Positions 1 to 13,500 of a stretch of 64,000 bases of DNA are shown in pieces. Both the position numbers and the translations under genes were made by a program. The stretch lies in assembly GCF_041381155.1 (NCBI RefSeq), contig NC_091134.1, positions 12,402,008 to 12,466,007 on the forward strand. Reading direction: 5' to 3'. Below the pieces are notes generated by a model, which was not told the origin of the DNA, ran no database searches, and was given only the letters and a program-made list of their open reading frames with translations. Every line of letters starts with the position of its first letter. Position 1 is the stretch's first letter. This DNA is from Argopecten irradians. Taxonomy: Eukaryota > Mollusca > Bivalvia > Pectinida > Pectinidae.

Positions 1-3000
1 TATCTATATAACAATAACCTTTTCTATTGATGCAAGTACAGGACGTCTAAAGAGCTTGAACATCTATTCAAGCGATGACATGTATGGTGAAAGATTTTTG
101 ACTTCGTTTAATTAATGCAGATGGTGTCTTGGTGATCAACTGTTACATAAGCATAGAACAAAAAGAAAACTTTGCATATACATGTATTTTTTTCAGAAAA
201 TTCCTAATCTACCAAGTCAAGTTAATGTGTTGTCGCAGTCGACAGTCCCTTGTCAGTGAATTCAATATTGTTTTAAATGCATGAAAATTTCGCATACTTA
301 TACATGCATTGTACATATCCATGCATTGTGTTCATGCATACACATTCATTGTGTAGAGAATAGAATTACGTTACACTGTGAATGTTATAATTTCAAAGCA
401 GTGATTGGTTTGATTTTTGCGAAAAAACGAATTAGATATTTTGCACATTTTATACAATATGATTTATTGTTAATTCTTCTCTGTTTTAGATATATTTGTG
501 AGATATGTTATATGTTTTGACAAATGGTTAGATCATGATTTGTATATTTTATTTTTAATTTTGAGGCTCAAACTTGTCATTTAATCTTGTTTTTACACAC
601 TGATCAATGCCAGCTCCTATTACTTTTCATTTTTCGTTAATATGCAATACAGACTAAGACGAATGTCCAAATGAATGACAAGTTTTACTGATACTTATTT
701 CCTTTCATGTTTTTGTATCATCTCAAGACGTCTTGCGAGTAAAGTGATTCTAAAAATATCATGACAATTATTGTTTTGTTTTGTTGTTAAACATCAGACC
801 TGCCATAAATGGTCGACATTGCTCGTTCTTGCCCAAATTAATTTTCCAACCATTTAATTTTAAGATGTCAATGTCGATCAGGTCGTTAATATATGATCAA
901 AATATGATCATCCTCAGAATTTCTGATATCTTGTCAAGTGGGTACTACAATCGTTATCCCCCAGAAAAAAACCTAGAACTGTCACCAGAGTGGACGACTA
1001 ACACCCCCGCATGACAAATTTAGCAATAACTCCATTAATAGCAGACATTCTAGAACCCTATATAGTTTACACAACTCCCCTTTATTTCAGGGTTCTGTTT
1101 ACAAAATTTCTTCAAAATCTGCCAAGTAGTTTAGGAAAAGTTCGTCGGACAATGTTGTGTCTACAGACCAGATTCCAGTATACAGAATGTACCCCCTTAA
1201 CTTCGTTGCGTGCATATAATAATTGAAGTAGGACTCTATAAAGTTAACCGTTGATATTTTGGTTGCCATTGTCTTAACCCTATGGTCAGAGATATTCCGA
1301 TACATTTGTTTTTGGAGGAAATTTGAATATCAAAACGTAACGGAATACCTCTGACTAAACCGATTAGATTACTTTTGCAGTCGAACTCACTCTAATCGCT
1401 CTCCACTAGGACGTTGCTTTCGATGTCATAAGTCAGAAAGCGCCGACATTTTGGATTAAAATATTGCGTTCGACTATATTGACATCGTTTAAATGCTTTT
1501 GCATGGTATGTGTGTGATTATGGATAATCGGAGGACTGTCGCATGACTATGATTCTAGGAGAAAAGGTATACTATTGTGAAAAAATAACTTTAATCGAGG
1601 CGGAGGTAAAAATTCCAATATGGCGACTGTCGTCCCTTTCTCTGTTTATAGTAAATATCCCGAATTTTAAAATAGTTTTCAAATCTCGTATTTTTCTTCG
1701 GAAAAAAATCACATGAATGTTAGGTATATTCCTCAGTCCATCCACCAAATACAAAAAAATGTATGACAACATCCATTTTTATTGAACTGGCCCCCTGTGG
1801 TCTATGCATGTTCAAAACTATCAAAATTGCGCGATTAATTAGCCTCACAACACCATCCAACTGTAAAATGAAAGACATTACCGCTTTTCTTCAGCAGTTT
1901 TGATGTATCAAGAATCCCAAGCGACAAAATGCAATTAACTTTAAACATTTGAAAGAAAGACTTCCAGAGCCGGGAGTGATCGAGGAACGAAGATATACCA
2001 TATTAAGATATATCCGTAAGTTCATGCCACACATCGAATAGTAGTCCCTCACTATCGAAACTAGACTTCAACAATGGAGGATGGATATAATCTTATACCA
2101 ATGCATTTTTGGGGATTTCTTACCTTGAAAATTAAACGACTTGAAACACGGAATACCAATGCTTGTCAACATTTGGAAGGGACTTATGTAGGAGTAGCAT
2201 AATGAACAATTCATTCCATCAGTGTATTAAAACCAACACAATTAATGTGTTTAATTATGAATTTAAAATGTTTCATTCATTTATATGATACATGATTCTA
2301 ATCTATCAAAACGTCAGATAGAAACGAACTGAGTCTATAAGAACAGAGTGAAACAGGAACCCACAAAAGACAAATACACTTTTAAATAAAATATTATATT
2401 TAATTCTCAACTTGTCTGAATGAAGATTTATACAAAATTCATTGAAGGTTTATGATGATGATACTGTACGAGTATTACAATAGGCACACAGACTACACAA
2501 TACTAACAACACCAAGCTATAATCATTATTATATTAACGGCAAAATTTCCATGAAGTCATGTTTCTATTATGTAGAAATAATGTCCAAAATTCATTATCA
2601 TATGTATAGTTACTTCCCTTCGTTTCAACATTGACAGAGTGAAACGATGGATAGCAATTCTGAACATTCGGAATGGAAATTTAACACGGACAATATCTTT
2701 CAATGGTGTAATTAGTTTTTTTTTTAGGTTTTTTTTATTTGTTGAAATGAGACTCGGATATTGATTCTATGTACATAGTTTGTAAACTGTCACAATAGTC
2801 ACATAAGATTCATACAACAGATTTATTTCATAACATATTTTTATTGTTCCTATATTATCTAGATTGAGATCCAAAACGTTAAAACGGTAAGTACATTTTT
2901 TAATCGTTATGTTTATTTATTTTTCTATTTTATAAACATCGCATTTTTCTACCAACACAAAACATGTATAAATCGATCTTTCAGATCTATCACTTAACAA

Positions 3001-5160
3001 CTTTGATAACAATTAAATAGGATGACAAAGTTGGTGGGACTATTAGAGTTCTTCAGGCTTTTATAATGGCAATCATTGAAGCGATTTCATATTATATGAC
3101 TTGACCTTGGCGTAATTTACTGTATTACACTCCACAACAATTTATATTGCGCATACGCGGAAAATATATATGATAAAGGGATCCATATTTACATGTGCAT
3201 GTACTGGTAATCTCATTTGAGTGATAAAAATCTATGATTTTACCATAATCTGCTGTAGATGGAATCTTATTATTTTGTTAAAAATTTGTCCCACTGACAA
3301 TTATATCATTAAACATATTTTAGTTACATTTTTATCATTTAGTTATCCTTTTAAGATCCAGTGGACATTTTATTTTAGCAGTGATCTCTTTAATGATAAT
3401 CTAATTTAATATCTTTTTAAGAATAATCCTATTAAAGTCTGTTTTAGCCGTAAAATTGATTAAGGGCTTAAGAGCTTGTAGTCCTTATTTCATTTAAGAG
3501 TTCATCTTATGTTATTTTTAATATAATTTCAGCGATTATTTGGTTTTACTGTTGTAGTGGTGAAATTATTTCCTAGGTTATATTATTTCAGTGGGAAAAT
3601 ATTTCAGCTGTAAAATACCTTTTAACAGAATTTTTTTCCAGAAGTACTATAGTTGTAATCTAATTTACATATTTATATTAATCCTTCGGATAAATCATGT
3701 TTTGTCGGCATCAATTATGTAATAACAGCCATTAAATTATTGAAGTAATTCATAAATCAACTCTGGTAAGCTCAAAACATAATTCCATTAGTATTGCCAC
3801 GAACTTTGATTTTGACATCTTCAATGGTAATAGATATGGGAATTTTGATAATTCTGATTGAAAATCAATAAATAAGCAAGAAACATTATATTCATATTGA
3901 AATTCACAACTAACTGTCTTATGTTATTCATAACAATGAAATAATTAAAATGATAATATCCGTATGGACTTAAGTGTTCTTATAGGCTTCATTGTATTGT
4001 AAGACACATTTATTGCCAATATTTGTCTGCATCAGATAAACAATAAACAAAATCCCTTTTTTTCTAACAAGAATGCATAAATGGTATAAAATATGATGCT
4101 ATATCAATATATACAACATAAAATATATACTAAAACTACACGATTTTTACACAATATAAAATCTGATCTGTTCACCAAAATGGAAACATTAAACGTAACA
4201 AAAACATAAAAGTATATGTATTTTGATAACAAGACACCTAACACACTTAGTAACACCGAGTCTAGTACATAATTGGTGTATGTGTGATATACAAAGATGC
4301 GAGATATATACTGTAATTATTTACACACAAAAAATGCGAATAACTATATGCTATTTGCAAAAGACTGGATATATAATCAAAATGACTTAAGAGATAAGGT
4401 TTGTTTTGTAGGCGAGAAATACTCTTCTAATCAAGTTTCCGTGATTATTTTTCATATTTCAACATTTCATGTCTTCTTTTCTTTGATAATTTGTCTTTTT
4501 GTTAAAATCCCCATTTGATGAAAATTTCAACTAAACATTAACTATGGATACATCTTTGTGTATTTAAATAACATAAAGAACACGTTTCTATGTATATATA
4601 TATTGTACAAAAATGGGATGATACACATCCACGTGTCACAATATTGGTTAGGGAAATATGAGATCAGTACATCTATGTACAAAAATCGGGGACAAGAATT
4701 TGGGAACTAACTAAATCTACATTGCTATTTAAACATCAACCCTGCTACTGAACATCTATCAAAAGCATTTAACATCTTATTGGACATTTCTTGTTCAGCA
4801 AAAGAACATCAAGCAAATACTACCCAACGAAAATGTCCATTCATTTTTTCCTTATTGGTTGATAATTTTTCATGTCTGAAAAGTGCCATTGATTGATGCC
4901 ATTTAACAACCTTTGAGGAAAATATATATTTTTTCATAAAAATATGTAGAATATTCAAAACAAATAGACTTATGTCAAGCAATTGCTGTGAGAATTTATC
5001 CATATCGTAAAAGTTTAGCACTGACAACCTTTCAAAGAAATATTTTTATTCTCTTTCCATGAATTCTATACAAATTATGTTTGATTTATTACAGTATGTG
5101 AAAATCCTGACAAAATAGACTTAAACTGAAAGTACTTGTATATTTAACGAATACATACTG

Positions 5161-5523
5161 TTAAAGATGCTCCTCCGCCGACAAATCATAAATGATATTC
5201 ATCATTTGAACAATAATTGGTGTTCAATCGTGTATATATATGTATGATAACACAAAAAATAATATAAAATAATTTATATCGCCTTTGGTGCATGCACAAT
5301 TAGTACTTCAATCCATGTAGGATATAGTGGCACGGAATATTTTCGGGATGCAATTAATTATTTTTCATATTTTTAACTTGAAGTAAAATTAGAAGCTCAA
5401 ACTTTTCAATGGCGGTAATGGTGTAAAGTTTGTAACTTTTGTAACTGAAGAAAAATACTAAATCGTCTGCTCCTGTTTTTGACAGTGAAAAAATACCATT
5501 CGTCAGCGGTGGAGCATCTTTAA
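5161..5523 (+). mobile_element. TTAA-flanked MITE, copy 1 of 5
   Basis: A 363-bp non-coding element with terminal inverted repeats reading TTAAAGATGCTCC(A/T)CCGCCG at the left and its complement ending in GGAGCATCTTTAA at the right. Four more copies lie at 15293, 23330, 56281 and 62755. All begin and end in TTAA, which suggests a piggyBac-type TTAA target duplication (inference). Internal sequence is conserved between copies and has no coding capacity. Confidence 0.85.
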
Positions 5524-6231
5524 TATTACTTAAAGCGCAAAGTCCGAAACAAATTATAACAGATGTTGGTTTTGACAGAAAAAAATCACAAAATGATGCC
5601 ATTTATGACAATTAACAAGAATAAGTAACATATTTCTATTACAATTACTTGCAGTCTCAATACCACTCACGTATCCACCCCTATACTGAGTTGTTCAATA
5701 TTTAGAACTAGTGTGGTCACTGCTGAACATCGTTAGTTATATCTTAAGACATCATGCTTATCATTTTGAAGTCAGAACAAAACAAATTTAGTGCTTCAAA
5801 GTTTTCATTTAACAAATTGAACAAGCCTCATGTTTTTTTTATCAAATATGATAGAGGAAATAACATTCTAAATTGAGATTGTCTATTTTGATTAAGAACT
5901 AGTGATTGACAAAATGATTGAGATTATGTCTAATTAATATTCATGCAAATTTCTTGTTTTCTAATTTCTTTCATTAAATAAATAAGCATGATCGTTCAAA
6001 TACTGAATTCATTAAATGAATAATTATCAAACTTTTAATGCACTACAATGCAACACAATCATTTCAGATAACAACACACATATACTTCCTCTCTACAACT
6101 ATTGCTGATTTTAGACATACATATATTGATAAATTTAGATTAATGATTAATACAAATTTTGCTAATCTGTTAAAAAATTCACATGCTCAAAGACTATGAC
6201 AGCGATTTTACAATATAAACAAAACAAAATG

Positions 6232-6395
6232 ATGTCACAAAAGTTAGCAAACTTGTTATATAACAATAAGTGACCACAGAAATGAATGATGTCACAATAA
6301 GTGATAAAATGAATATGTAATTAAACAATAAATGAGCACAGAAATGAATGTCACAATATCGCGATAACTGACTACAGAAATGAATATATTGTATT
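6232..6395. repeat. degenerate tandem repeat
   Basis: Phrases such as AATAAGTGACCACAGAAATGA and AATAAATGAGCACAGAAATGA recur with TGATGTCACAA between them, about three times. The period is irregular, roughly 60 bases. A related phrase recurs near 6790-6830. Confidence 0.45.
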
Positions 6396-6480
6396 ACACT
6401 AGTGTGCTATGAATAGTACGAATGAATCATCTTACAAAAGTAGCTGTTATGATAAATATTATTACAAATATTTGGGTACA

Positions 6481-6754
6481 TACCGTATTTGACCCAATAA
6501 CTGCGACATTCCAATAAGCATCCACACCGATCTCCTTTTTTTGAGAGACCGATTGAAATCATTTACCTTGTGAAATGTATTGAAATTATTGTCAAATATA
6601 AATTTTGACGTTCTATTTTTTTTTTAACAAATTCAATAGTGAGTTACTTTAAACAATAAGTTTAATAAAGGCCTACAATATTCCCACTAAGGGCTATCTT
6701 AATATTCTCAAATTCTTAAAAGTGCCTTGGGCACTTATTGGGTCGAATATGGTG
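6481..6754. mobile_element. TIR element with TA ends, copy 1
   Basis: Starts with TACCGTATTTGACCCAATAA and ends with the near-complement TTATTGGGTCGAATATGGT. A second copy with the same termini lies at 26916-27118, where clear TA dinucleotides flank both ends. This fits a Tc1/mariner/pogo-type non-autonomous element (inference from TA ends). No coding sequence inside. Confidence 0.7.
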
Positions 6755-7047
6755 ACTGCTAAATTATAAATAATGTCTGTGACTTACACACTGTCTTAAA
6801 CAAATGATGTGACACAGAAATTAACGATGTTGCAAATATTTTACATTAATACTTTAACAACAATGCAAACAAAAACACCTAATGATTTCACCATGGCTTA
6901 ACACCAGTGATTTTAACTAGTGATGTCATCAATACTTATTCCTCGTTCATATTATTCTGATCGACCCAGAGTTTCTTCCCTTTATTTACACTTTGTCAGT
7001 GCTGACGATCAGAATGCATACATGTAAACATGTATACTTCTCTCATC

Positions 7048-7139
7048 TTTAACTTATTAACACCTGAAAATTTATAGTGAACTCTTCTTGCCTGAGAATT
7101 GAAAGAGTCCAAATGTCACTTGAGGGGGGATGAGTTAAT
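7048..7139. mobile_element. ~92-bp foldback element, copy 1
   Basis: The left end (TTTAACTTATTAACACCTGA) and right end (GGGGGGATGAGTTAA) are imperfect inverted repeats of one another, enclosing a GAAAGAGTCCAAATGT core. A closely related copy lies at 8856-8952. Confidence 0.6.
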
Positions 7140-7375
7140 AAATGTTTTGCATGTACATTTTCTGTTCAATCATAGACAGGTTTTATCTTCTTAACATTAT
7201 CCAATGTTGACAACCTTAGTGATAATTTGTACAGATTTTTATTAAAAATTCCTTGCCCTGAAAGTTTTCTTAATAACGTACAGACTGGCATTAATTTTCT
7301 ACTTTTCTTTATTAGACATATTTTTGTTATATTGGTCGATAAAACTAATTATGGATTAAGGTTTTGCAAACATCC

Positions 7376-7445
7376 ATGCCTGCACCAGCAAAATCAATAG
7401 AAACATAACAATGCCTGCACCAGCAAAATCAATAGAAACATAACT
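7376..7445 (+). repeat. 35-bp tandem duplication
   Basis: A 35-base unit beginning ATGCCTGCACCAGCAAAATC and ending in GAAACATAAC is present twice in direct succession with almost no difference. This points to a recent slippage or duplication event. Confidence 0.85.
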
Positions 7446-8855
7446 TAATTCAAAAGGCTTTCTTTTTGCTACTTTATTTCATTTACAATACTAAATATTA
7501 CTATATTTTTCTGTTGAAAAATTTAAGATTACAGTTATTTTACAGTTACACCTAAACTAGGTCTATGTTTTAAATAATATGGCCTTGTTTAGCTCCTTTG
7601 ATTTTGAATCATAGGTTTGTTAGTATATTGGTATTCACTTTCTTATAAAAGAAACACAAAACAGTACGAGACAGACTTGTCATATTGCAACACTCATTGT
7701 TTTAAAATAACATGAAAGAAATCTTAGTATAAGCTTGAAAACAGGATTTTAAAACAAATGAACAATCTCCGAATGAATATAACATTCTGAAGTAAAAATA
7801 TTTATGTATATATTTTTTATCTTAAAACGGAACATTTACATGCAATTAAATTCATCTGAATATGTAGACATATAGCGGCCCAAAATCAACACAAAATACT
7901 GGTAAAAATGAATTTTCGTTTACATTAAATTATTTCATCAAACTAAAAATAGGTGAATTATAATAATAATTTGTGTTGATAAAATAGAACTTTTCAAGAC
8001 ATAAAAAGAAACTAAAAACCTATTTTTCAGAATCTTACCTTCTATTCTAAAGTTTTAGTGTACATTTTTTATTTGAAGTTTAAGCCATAAAACCATTCAC
8101 TTTGAGTATCATTTTACTTAGTATTCTTGTAAACAAAATATTTTTTTTTTCATGAAGTGATTAGCACATGTATTAGAAGTTCTCACATCATTGAGTTCAC
8201 AAAAAACAACATTCCTTTATGTACAAACTTACTATGCTGCAGTCAAAACTGCATGGCTTGTCACGATTATTGACAATAACTAAAGGATGTAAATTAATTA
8301 AGAGTTACCTCCCCTTTAACATTTTCCATATTTACATCTTATCTGCTAATTTCATTGGTACATTGCATTTTTTGCAATTGGTCTAAATTAATGGTCTACA
8401 ATATGACAAATTTTCTCTTATCTGTGTTTGCTATCAAATTCATTTTTAAATTATTAGATTTCAATGAGAATATATTACATATAACGGGGAGGGAATTTGA
8501 GGTGTTGATGTAATTGAACTGCAAAATATTTCAATAGAAACTAACCAATCAAATGCTTACGAAAAATCTAAATCTGCAAAGAAATTAGTTTGGTATGATA
8601 TAACTGTTTTCATATACAGTACCGGGTATATCCATTCTTTAATATAGCCGTTTATATAAAGAGAGCAGTAGCTGCCAGGGCTATTTTTGTGACATGATAA
8701 AAACAACATTTCAGCCCAGATGTTGTTATCTAGAAATAAAACAATCTGTACCTAGTTAAAACAAATTAAAACTAATAACAATTTTTGAATACTAAAGATA
8801 ATACATAATACCATGAGCAAATGGTTAACATACATGATATATTAAACTGAAATTT

Positions 8856-8952
8856 GTTTTAACTCATTTACCCCTCAAATTTCATATTAGACTGGTCCAT
8901 GCTTGGATTTAGAAGAGCCTAAATGTGTTTTCAGGGGTGAATGAGTTAAAAC
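8856..8952. mobile_element. ~97-bp foldback element, copy 2
   Basis: Left end GTTTTAACTCATTTACCCCT pairs with right end AGGGGTGAATGAGTTAAAAC. The core contains AGAAGAGCCTAAATGTG, matching the element at 7048-7139. A miniature non-autonomous element with no coding capacity. Confidence 0.7.
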
Positions 8953-9440
8953 AAGACATACTAAAATCTGCCATCTATTACATACATACCGAATAACATA
9001 GATCGCTAAAACATGAACAATTCAACCATTAATAATTATTACAACATTTCAATTAAGAAAAAAATATTATTACTATGGCATCAATTCATAATTGTTTAGT
9101 TTGTTTGTTTGTTTGGGGTTTTTTGCTAAAAGATGGCTTGATTTCTCAACATAATTATATGAACCTACTTCAGATTATTTCAGTTGATGCTATTGAAATT
9201 TTTTATTGAGGAAGTAGATGAAAAATACATACTCATATTAACAAATCAAGTTTTAAGTTATCCTTAAATTTTCCTGTCATTACAACTTCTGCAAAACCTT
9301 ATTCCATCTGAACCCTGCCATTTTACCATTGCTAAATAATATAAATAATACTTTATTCCTACTCTGCAGCTCAAAAAACTTTAATTTCCTTCAATTTATA
9401 TTCATAAATCGACATTTAGAGTTAGAAGTATAATACCCAT

Positions 9441-9446
9441 TTTATT
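9441..9446 (-). terminator. candidate polyadenylation signal for TCF19-like gene
   Basis: TTTATT on the plus strand is AATAAA on the minus strand. It is the first canonical AATAAA met on the minus strand after the TCF19-like stop codon at 10482, implying a 3' UTR of about 1 kb. Another copy lies near 9352. Which is used cannot be told from sequence. Confidence 0.35.
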
Positions 9447-10481
9447 TTCATCCCTTCAAAATATTACACAAAAAGCTAAAAACATTCACATCTATTTTCA
9501 AAGTGAAACATGTAAATTGGTTTTCATTTTCTAGAGTAAACTAAGCTATATTTCTTTGAATGAAATACATACAACCATTGATTTTACAACAAATTTTGGA
9601 GTTGACATATTGACAATGAGGAGTATGTATTCCTGGATTTCCACTACCTATTAATAATGATTTCAATCTGGACATATTGTTCAATAATTTGGCATCATTC
9701 CATTGACACCAATACAAAAAAAAAAAAGATTTCATTTCATTTCATTTCAGATATTTATCAGACTGGTGCGGATTTGTCGATATCCAGCAAAAGCATCATA
9801 TTGCACATTTGAGCATTCTGTGAATTAAACAGTCAAGACATTTGGGACACTGGTTTGCGAGTTGCATAACATGGTATTATGATGTTTTAATCAAAACTGC
9901 AGATGATAAAATTGTGATATGATTTAATATCTACAGCTTCTTGATTTGATTAATTTGATATTCAATTTTTATAAAAAACAAAAAATCACCATTATTGACC
10001 TAGCATTCACATTAAACAAATGTAACTAGTATCACCATAATAAAATTTATATCCTCTTTGGGGAGGTTCTTACATTCTTGTTTACATATAAACTATTAAA
10101 TATTATCTTGTAGTGAATATTATGCACGTTTTCATTCCCTTGTTTCCATATACTAGGCCTTATCTGAATTTTCCTCGAATATTACATGACATCAAAATTT
10201 GAAGTTCAAGCAATATAGAGTTTTGCTAAATGACTAATCTGTATTGATTACATGACAATACCTGCATCTATACTTTTATCACATAACACCTTTTCTTAAA
10301 ACACCACTGCCAAGTCCTTGTTTATCAGTATGTTTCCTCCGAATATTGAATGAACTAATAAGAGTAGAATTGCTTTGCACCAAAGCTTACACCATCTTAT
10401 TGTCATCAAATTGAAAACTGGATACATGTAGCTTCAATCTGACCTGATTTGTTTTGTCTTTTAATGATTTTTCTCCATGTT

Positions 10482-10586
10482 TTAGGAGCACCCACAGTTG
10501 AATTTGATGTCTGGGTCATTCACATGTTCGTATTTACAATTTACACACTGCGTGTGAAACCACTGATCACAATAATCGCACTGAAC
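10482..10586 (-). CDS. TCF19: TCF19-like exon 9, PHD finger and stop
   Basis: The acceptor is ATCTTTTACAG. It encodes [17 protein letters not shown] and ends NCGCS then TAA. The CxxC, H, CxxC and CxC ligands complete the PHD finger. VQCDxCDxWFHxxCVxC matches the human TCF19 PHD finger closely. Confidence 0.94.
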   Translation of the reverse strand, partial: VQCDYCDQWFHTQCVNCKYEHVNDPDIKFNCGCS

Positions 10587-13500
10587 CTGTAAAAGATAAG
10601 ATATATAAAGAAAAACAAATAAAATCTTACTGATCACATTAAAAACAATTGTAAATACACAGTCAATGAGTATTGCTTAAAAAATCAAGAGTTAAACACC
10701 AATGTTTGAGACCTTCGACATTCATGCTGCAAGCAAGACAAAATATAATTTAGTAATGATCACTATGTATTCTGTATTTGCATATTACAGAGTTATCTGC
10801 CCATGTGAGTAGGTATTGATTTTGATGCCAAGTGTTTGCAAGCATGCATAACATCAGAATTTCTGAATTTCTGATTTTCGCTCATATAACAAAGAATACA
10901 TAATGGATAACTACCTGAAACGAAAGTTACTCTATAATATGCACTAAAAGAATATCCAGTATTGAAGCCATATCTTCAAATAATTTGAAAAGATCTCTCT
11001 ATTCTTATTCTCATACATACCCATGCAACTGTCTTATCACTTGGCCTTTTACAGTCGTCAGCGTCACAAGTTTCCACTTCGTACCACTCGACTCCTTCCT
11101 CCAAGTTATCATGTTCTTCTATGTCACTACTGTCGCTGCTGTGGCTCCGCCTCTTTCGGCCACGGCCAAGCGAAGGCTTTGCCTTTTTACCCCGACCACG
11201 TCCTGATGAGGTTGCCACTGGAGCAGGTGGGGCTGAAATCATAATTTCAATTACGTCAAACTCCTCAGAAATGTTAGTGAAGCTTATTGCTGTTTTGACC
11301 AAAGAAGAACCCGCTTGGCTAAAACAAAGTAATATCATAAGATGTCCCTCCCCTATTTCATATGGATTCATGTGCCCCGAGTTCTAATTTTTGGGAATAA
11401 GCTTATCAAGTATATTCTGTGGCAAGAATATTTTTGTGAATAGCAGAGTCAGACAAAATTCAACTGGAGTTTCTACCTTTTCTTTTCTTTGCTGCAGATT
11501 TCGGTGGTGGCGGCGGTGGGATTACTGGTGGTTTTCTCTGTTGTTGCGGTTTCTTTTTCACTGTTTTCTTCTGCCTTTTCCTCCCTGACAAGAAAATATT
11601 AAAATACAAATCAGAACACCAATATAGATCAAAATGATTAAAGAAGATTATAAGAAAGTTTTAAGGTGTAATATGAAAAGCCTTATTTAAGTATCGTAAT
11701 TACACATAAACCTTGCATACAGACATGCAGGAATACTTTCCAACACTCCAACAGGTAACTTAATAGTATATAAATCAAACAACTACAGTAATTACATCAA
11801 ACATGCAGAACTAATTCAGTTACAGGGTTCGATATTAACCATTGCCAAAAAACTGCTTGCTGGGGTAGGTTAAACCTCCTGTCGGGCAAATCAGTTATGT
11901 ATATGACTTGCCCGACTGGGCTGGTGGAGATTTTAGTGACATGATGTTGAGGTTAATGTAGAGTTGATATCACACTCATTAAGATAAAACTGCAACAAAA
12001 CATCTGAACTTTGAAGCTCTCTACACAAGATTTCCTGAGAAGTTCTTAGATCAGAAGGGTTAGCATTACCACTATAGGCTCACTGAACAGCAGGAACAAT
12101 TTGTTAACAATTTTACCTGAATAGCAAAACAATTGCTATGTTATTTACTACTGACTGAGACTGTATGTCATATTAATGAAATATCATTATTAGATATAAT
12201 TGAGACAGTTTGACATAGCAAAGGATTTGAAAATTTACTGTATTGTGTCTACATTATACACTTATTTTTTTATAATTATTCGACAAATATGGGCAAGTCA
12301 AATTTCCAGTCGAGCAGGTTAGTTTTTGTGGTCACCTACCCGACAGGGCAACTCCTTCAAAATGTTAATATCGAGCCTTAAGTTAATTAGAATCATCATA
12401 GAGATGAAACTGTAATACTGTAAACCTGGTGCTTCAGAGCTCCATGTACATGTAATTCATAACGGCAAGTTTTCTGAGAAAATATGACAAATTAACCATT
12501 TGGCCACTGCTAATTATCTTTAATTATTGTAACTTTTTTAGATAAAAATATCATTAGTATAAGTGTAATCTTGGATCTTCAAGGATTGAGTGATGAATTT
12601 TTAGATTATAAACTGAATTCTGTTCAGTCACCAGACATTATATACCATCACATATGCTTGACATTTTATACAATTAAAGAAACACAGCTGTAGACATAAT
12701 GATATGATATTGGAGCCTACATTTCTATCCCTAGCATCAGGGGTTTATGATAATATCATATTCAACATTTCTGCTAGCATCAGCTGTCAATTCAGTACAT
12801 ATTACAAGTAATAATTATATATAACTTGACAAAAAAACCCAGTAAAATTAAATAAAATAGAACTATACATGTATTGATTTGATGAATGTAAGAAATAAAC
12901 TCTAAATATGGAATCTCAAATTTTGTCCATCCAGATGAAGTTTATTAGATGAAGTTTTAATGAATTAGAAAAATCTTTTATCATACTCAATCAAAGTGCA
13001 GGTACTGAATCTGTATGACAAGGCATTATAAAATGATGAGACGTTATACGGATGAACAAAACATGACAGACAGCCAAAGACACAAAATGTAAATGACAGC
13101 ATGCAGATGTTAAAATGATGCCAAAGAGAAATGATTCAGTGATTCAGAATGTGGAAAAGCAGCAATGCGACAAGGTGATGAGGTGAAAAACAATTTATTT
13201 TACAAGAAATGGAATGATGAAACAAACTGAAGTGATATCAACCATTTTTTGAAATATTAGTTTGCTTTCATATTTTAAACAACAATAAGGCTAAGCGTTA
13301 GACATACAATTTGCCACAGCCAGAAAAAAAGCATGATGGTTTTAAAATTGTTATGTCATAGACATCAAAAACAGGTGCAGGCACAGACAACACTTACTAT
13401 CTACAGGTAAAAAATCTAATATATTAGGTACTTGATTAATTCATTAATACTAACGATCTATGAACCTCATTTTGCAATCTATATATTTAAATTCTGATAA

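Larger units (their letters stand above)
1..9440. other. AT-rich gene-free flank
   Basis: No open frame here has recognisable protein similarity, convincing splice signals or length beyond what AT-rich DNA gives by chance. The stretch lies downstream (3') of the minus-strand TCF19-like gene. It holds several small inverted-repeat elements listed separately and otherwise looks like ordinary unconstrained intergenic DNA. Confidence 0.6.

Noticed and set aside
2-118. Open frame at the left edge (IYITITFSIDASTGRLKSLN ...) with a faint cadherin-like look
   Set aside because: Only 38 codons in AT-rich DNA, no identifiable splice acceptor or further support.
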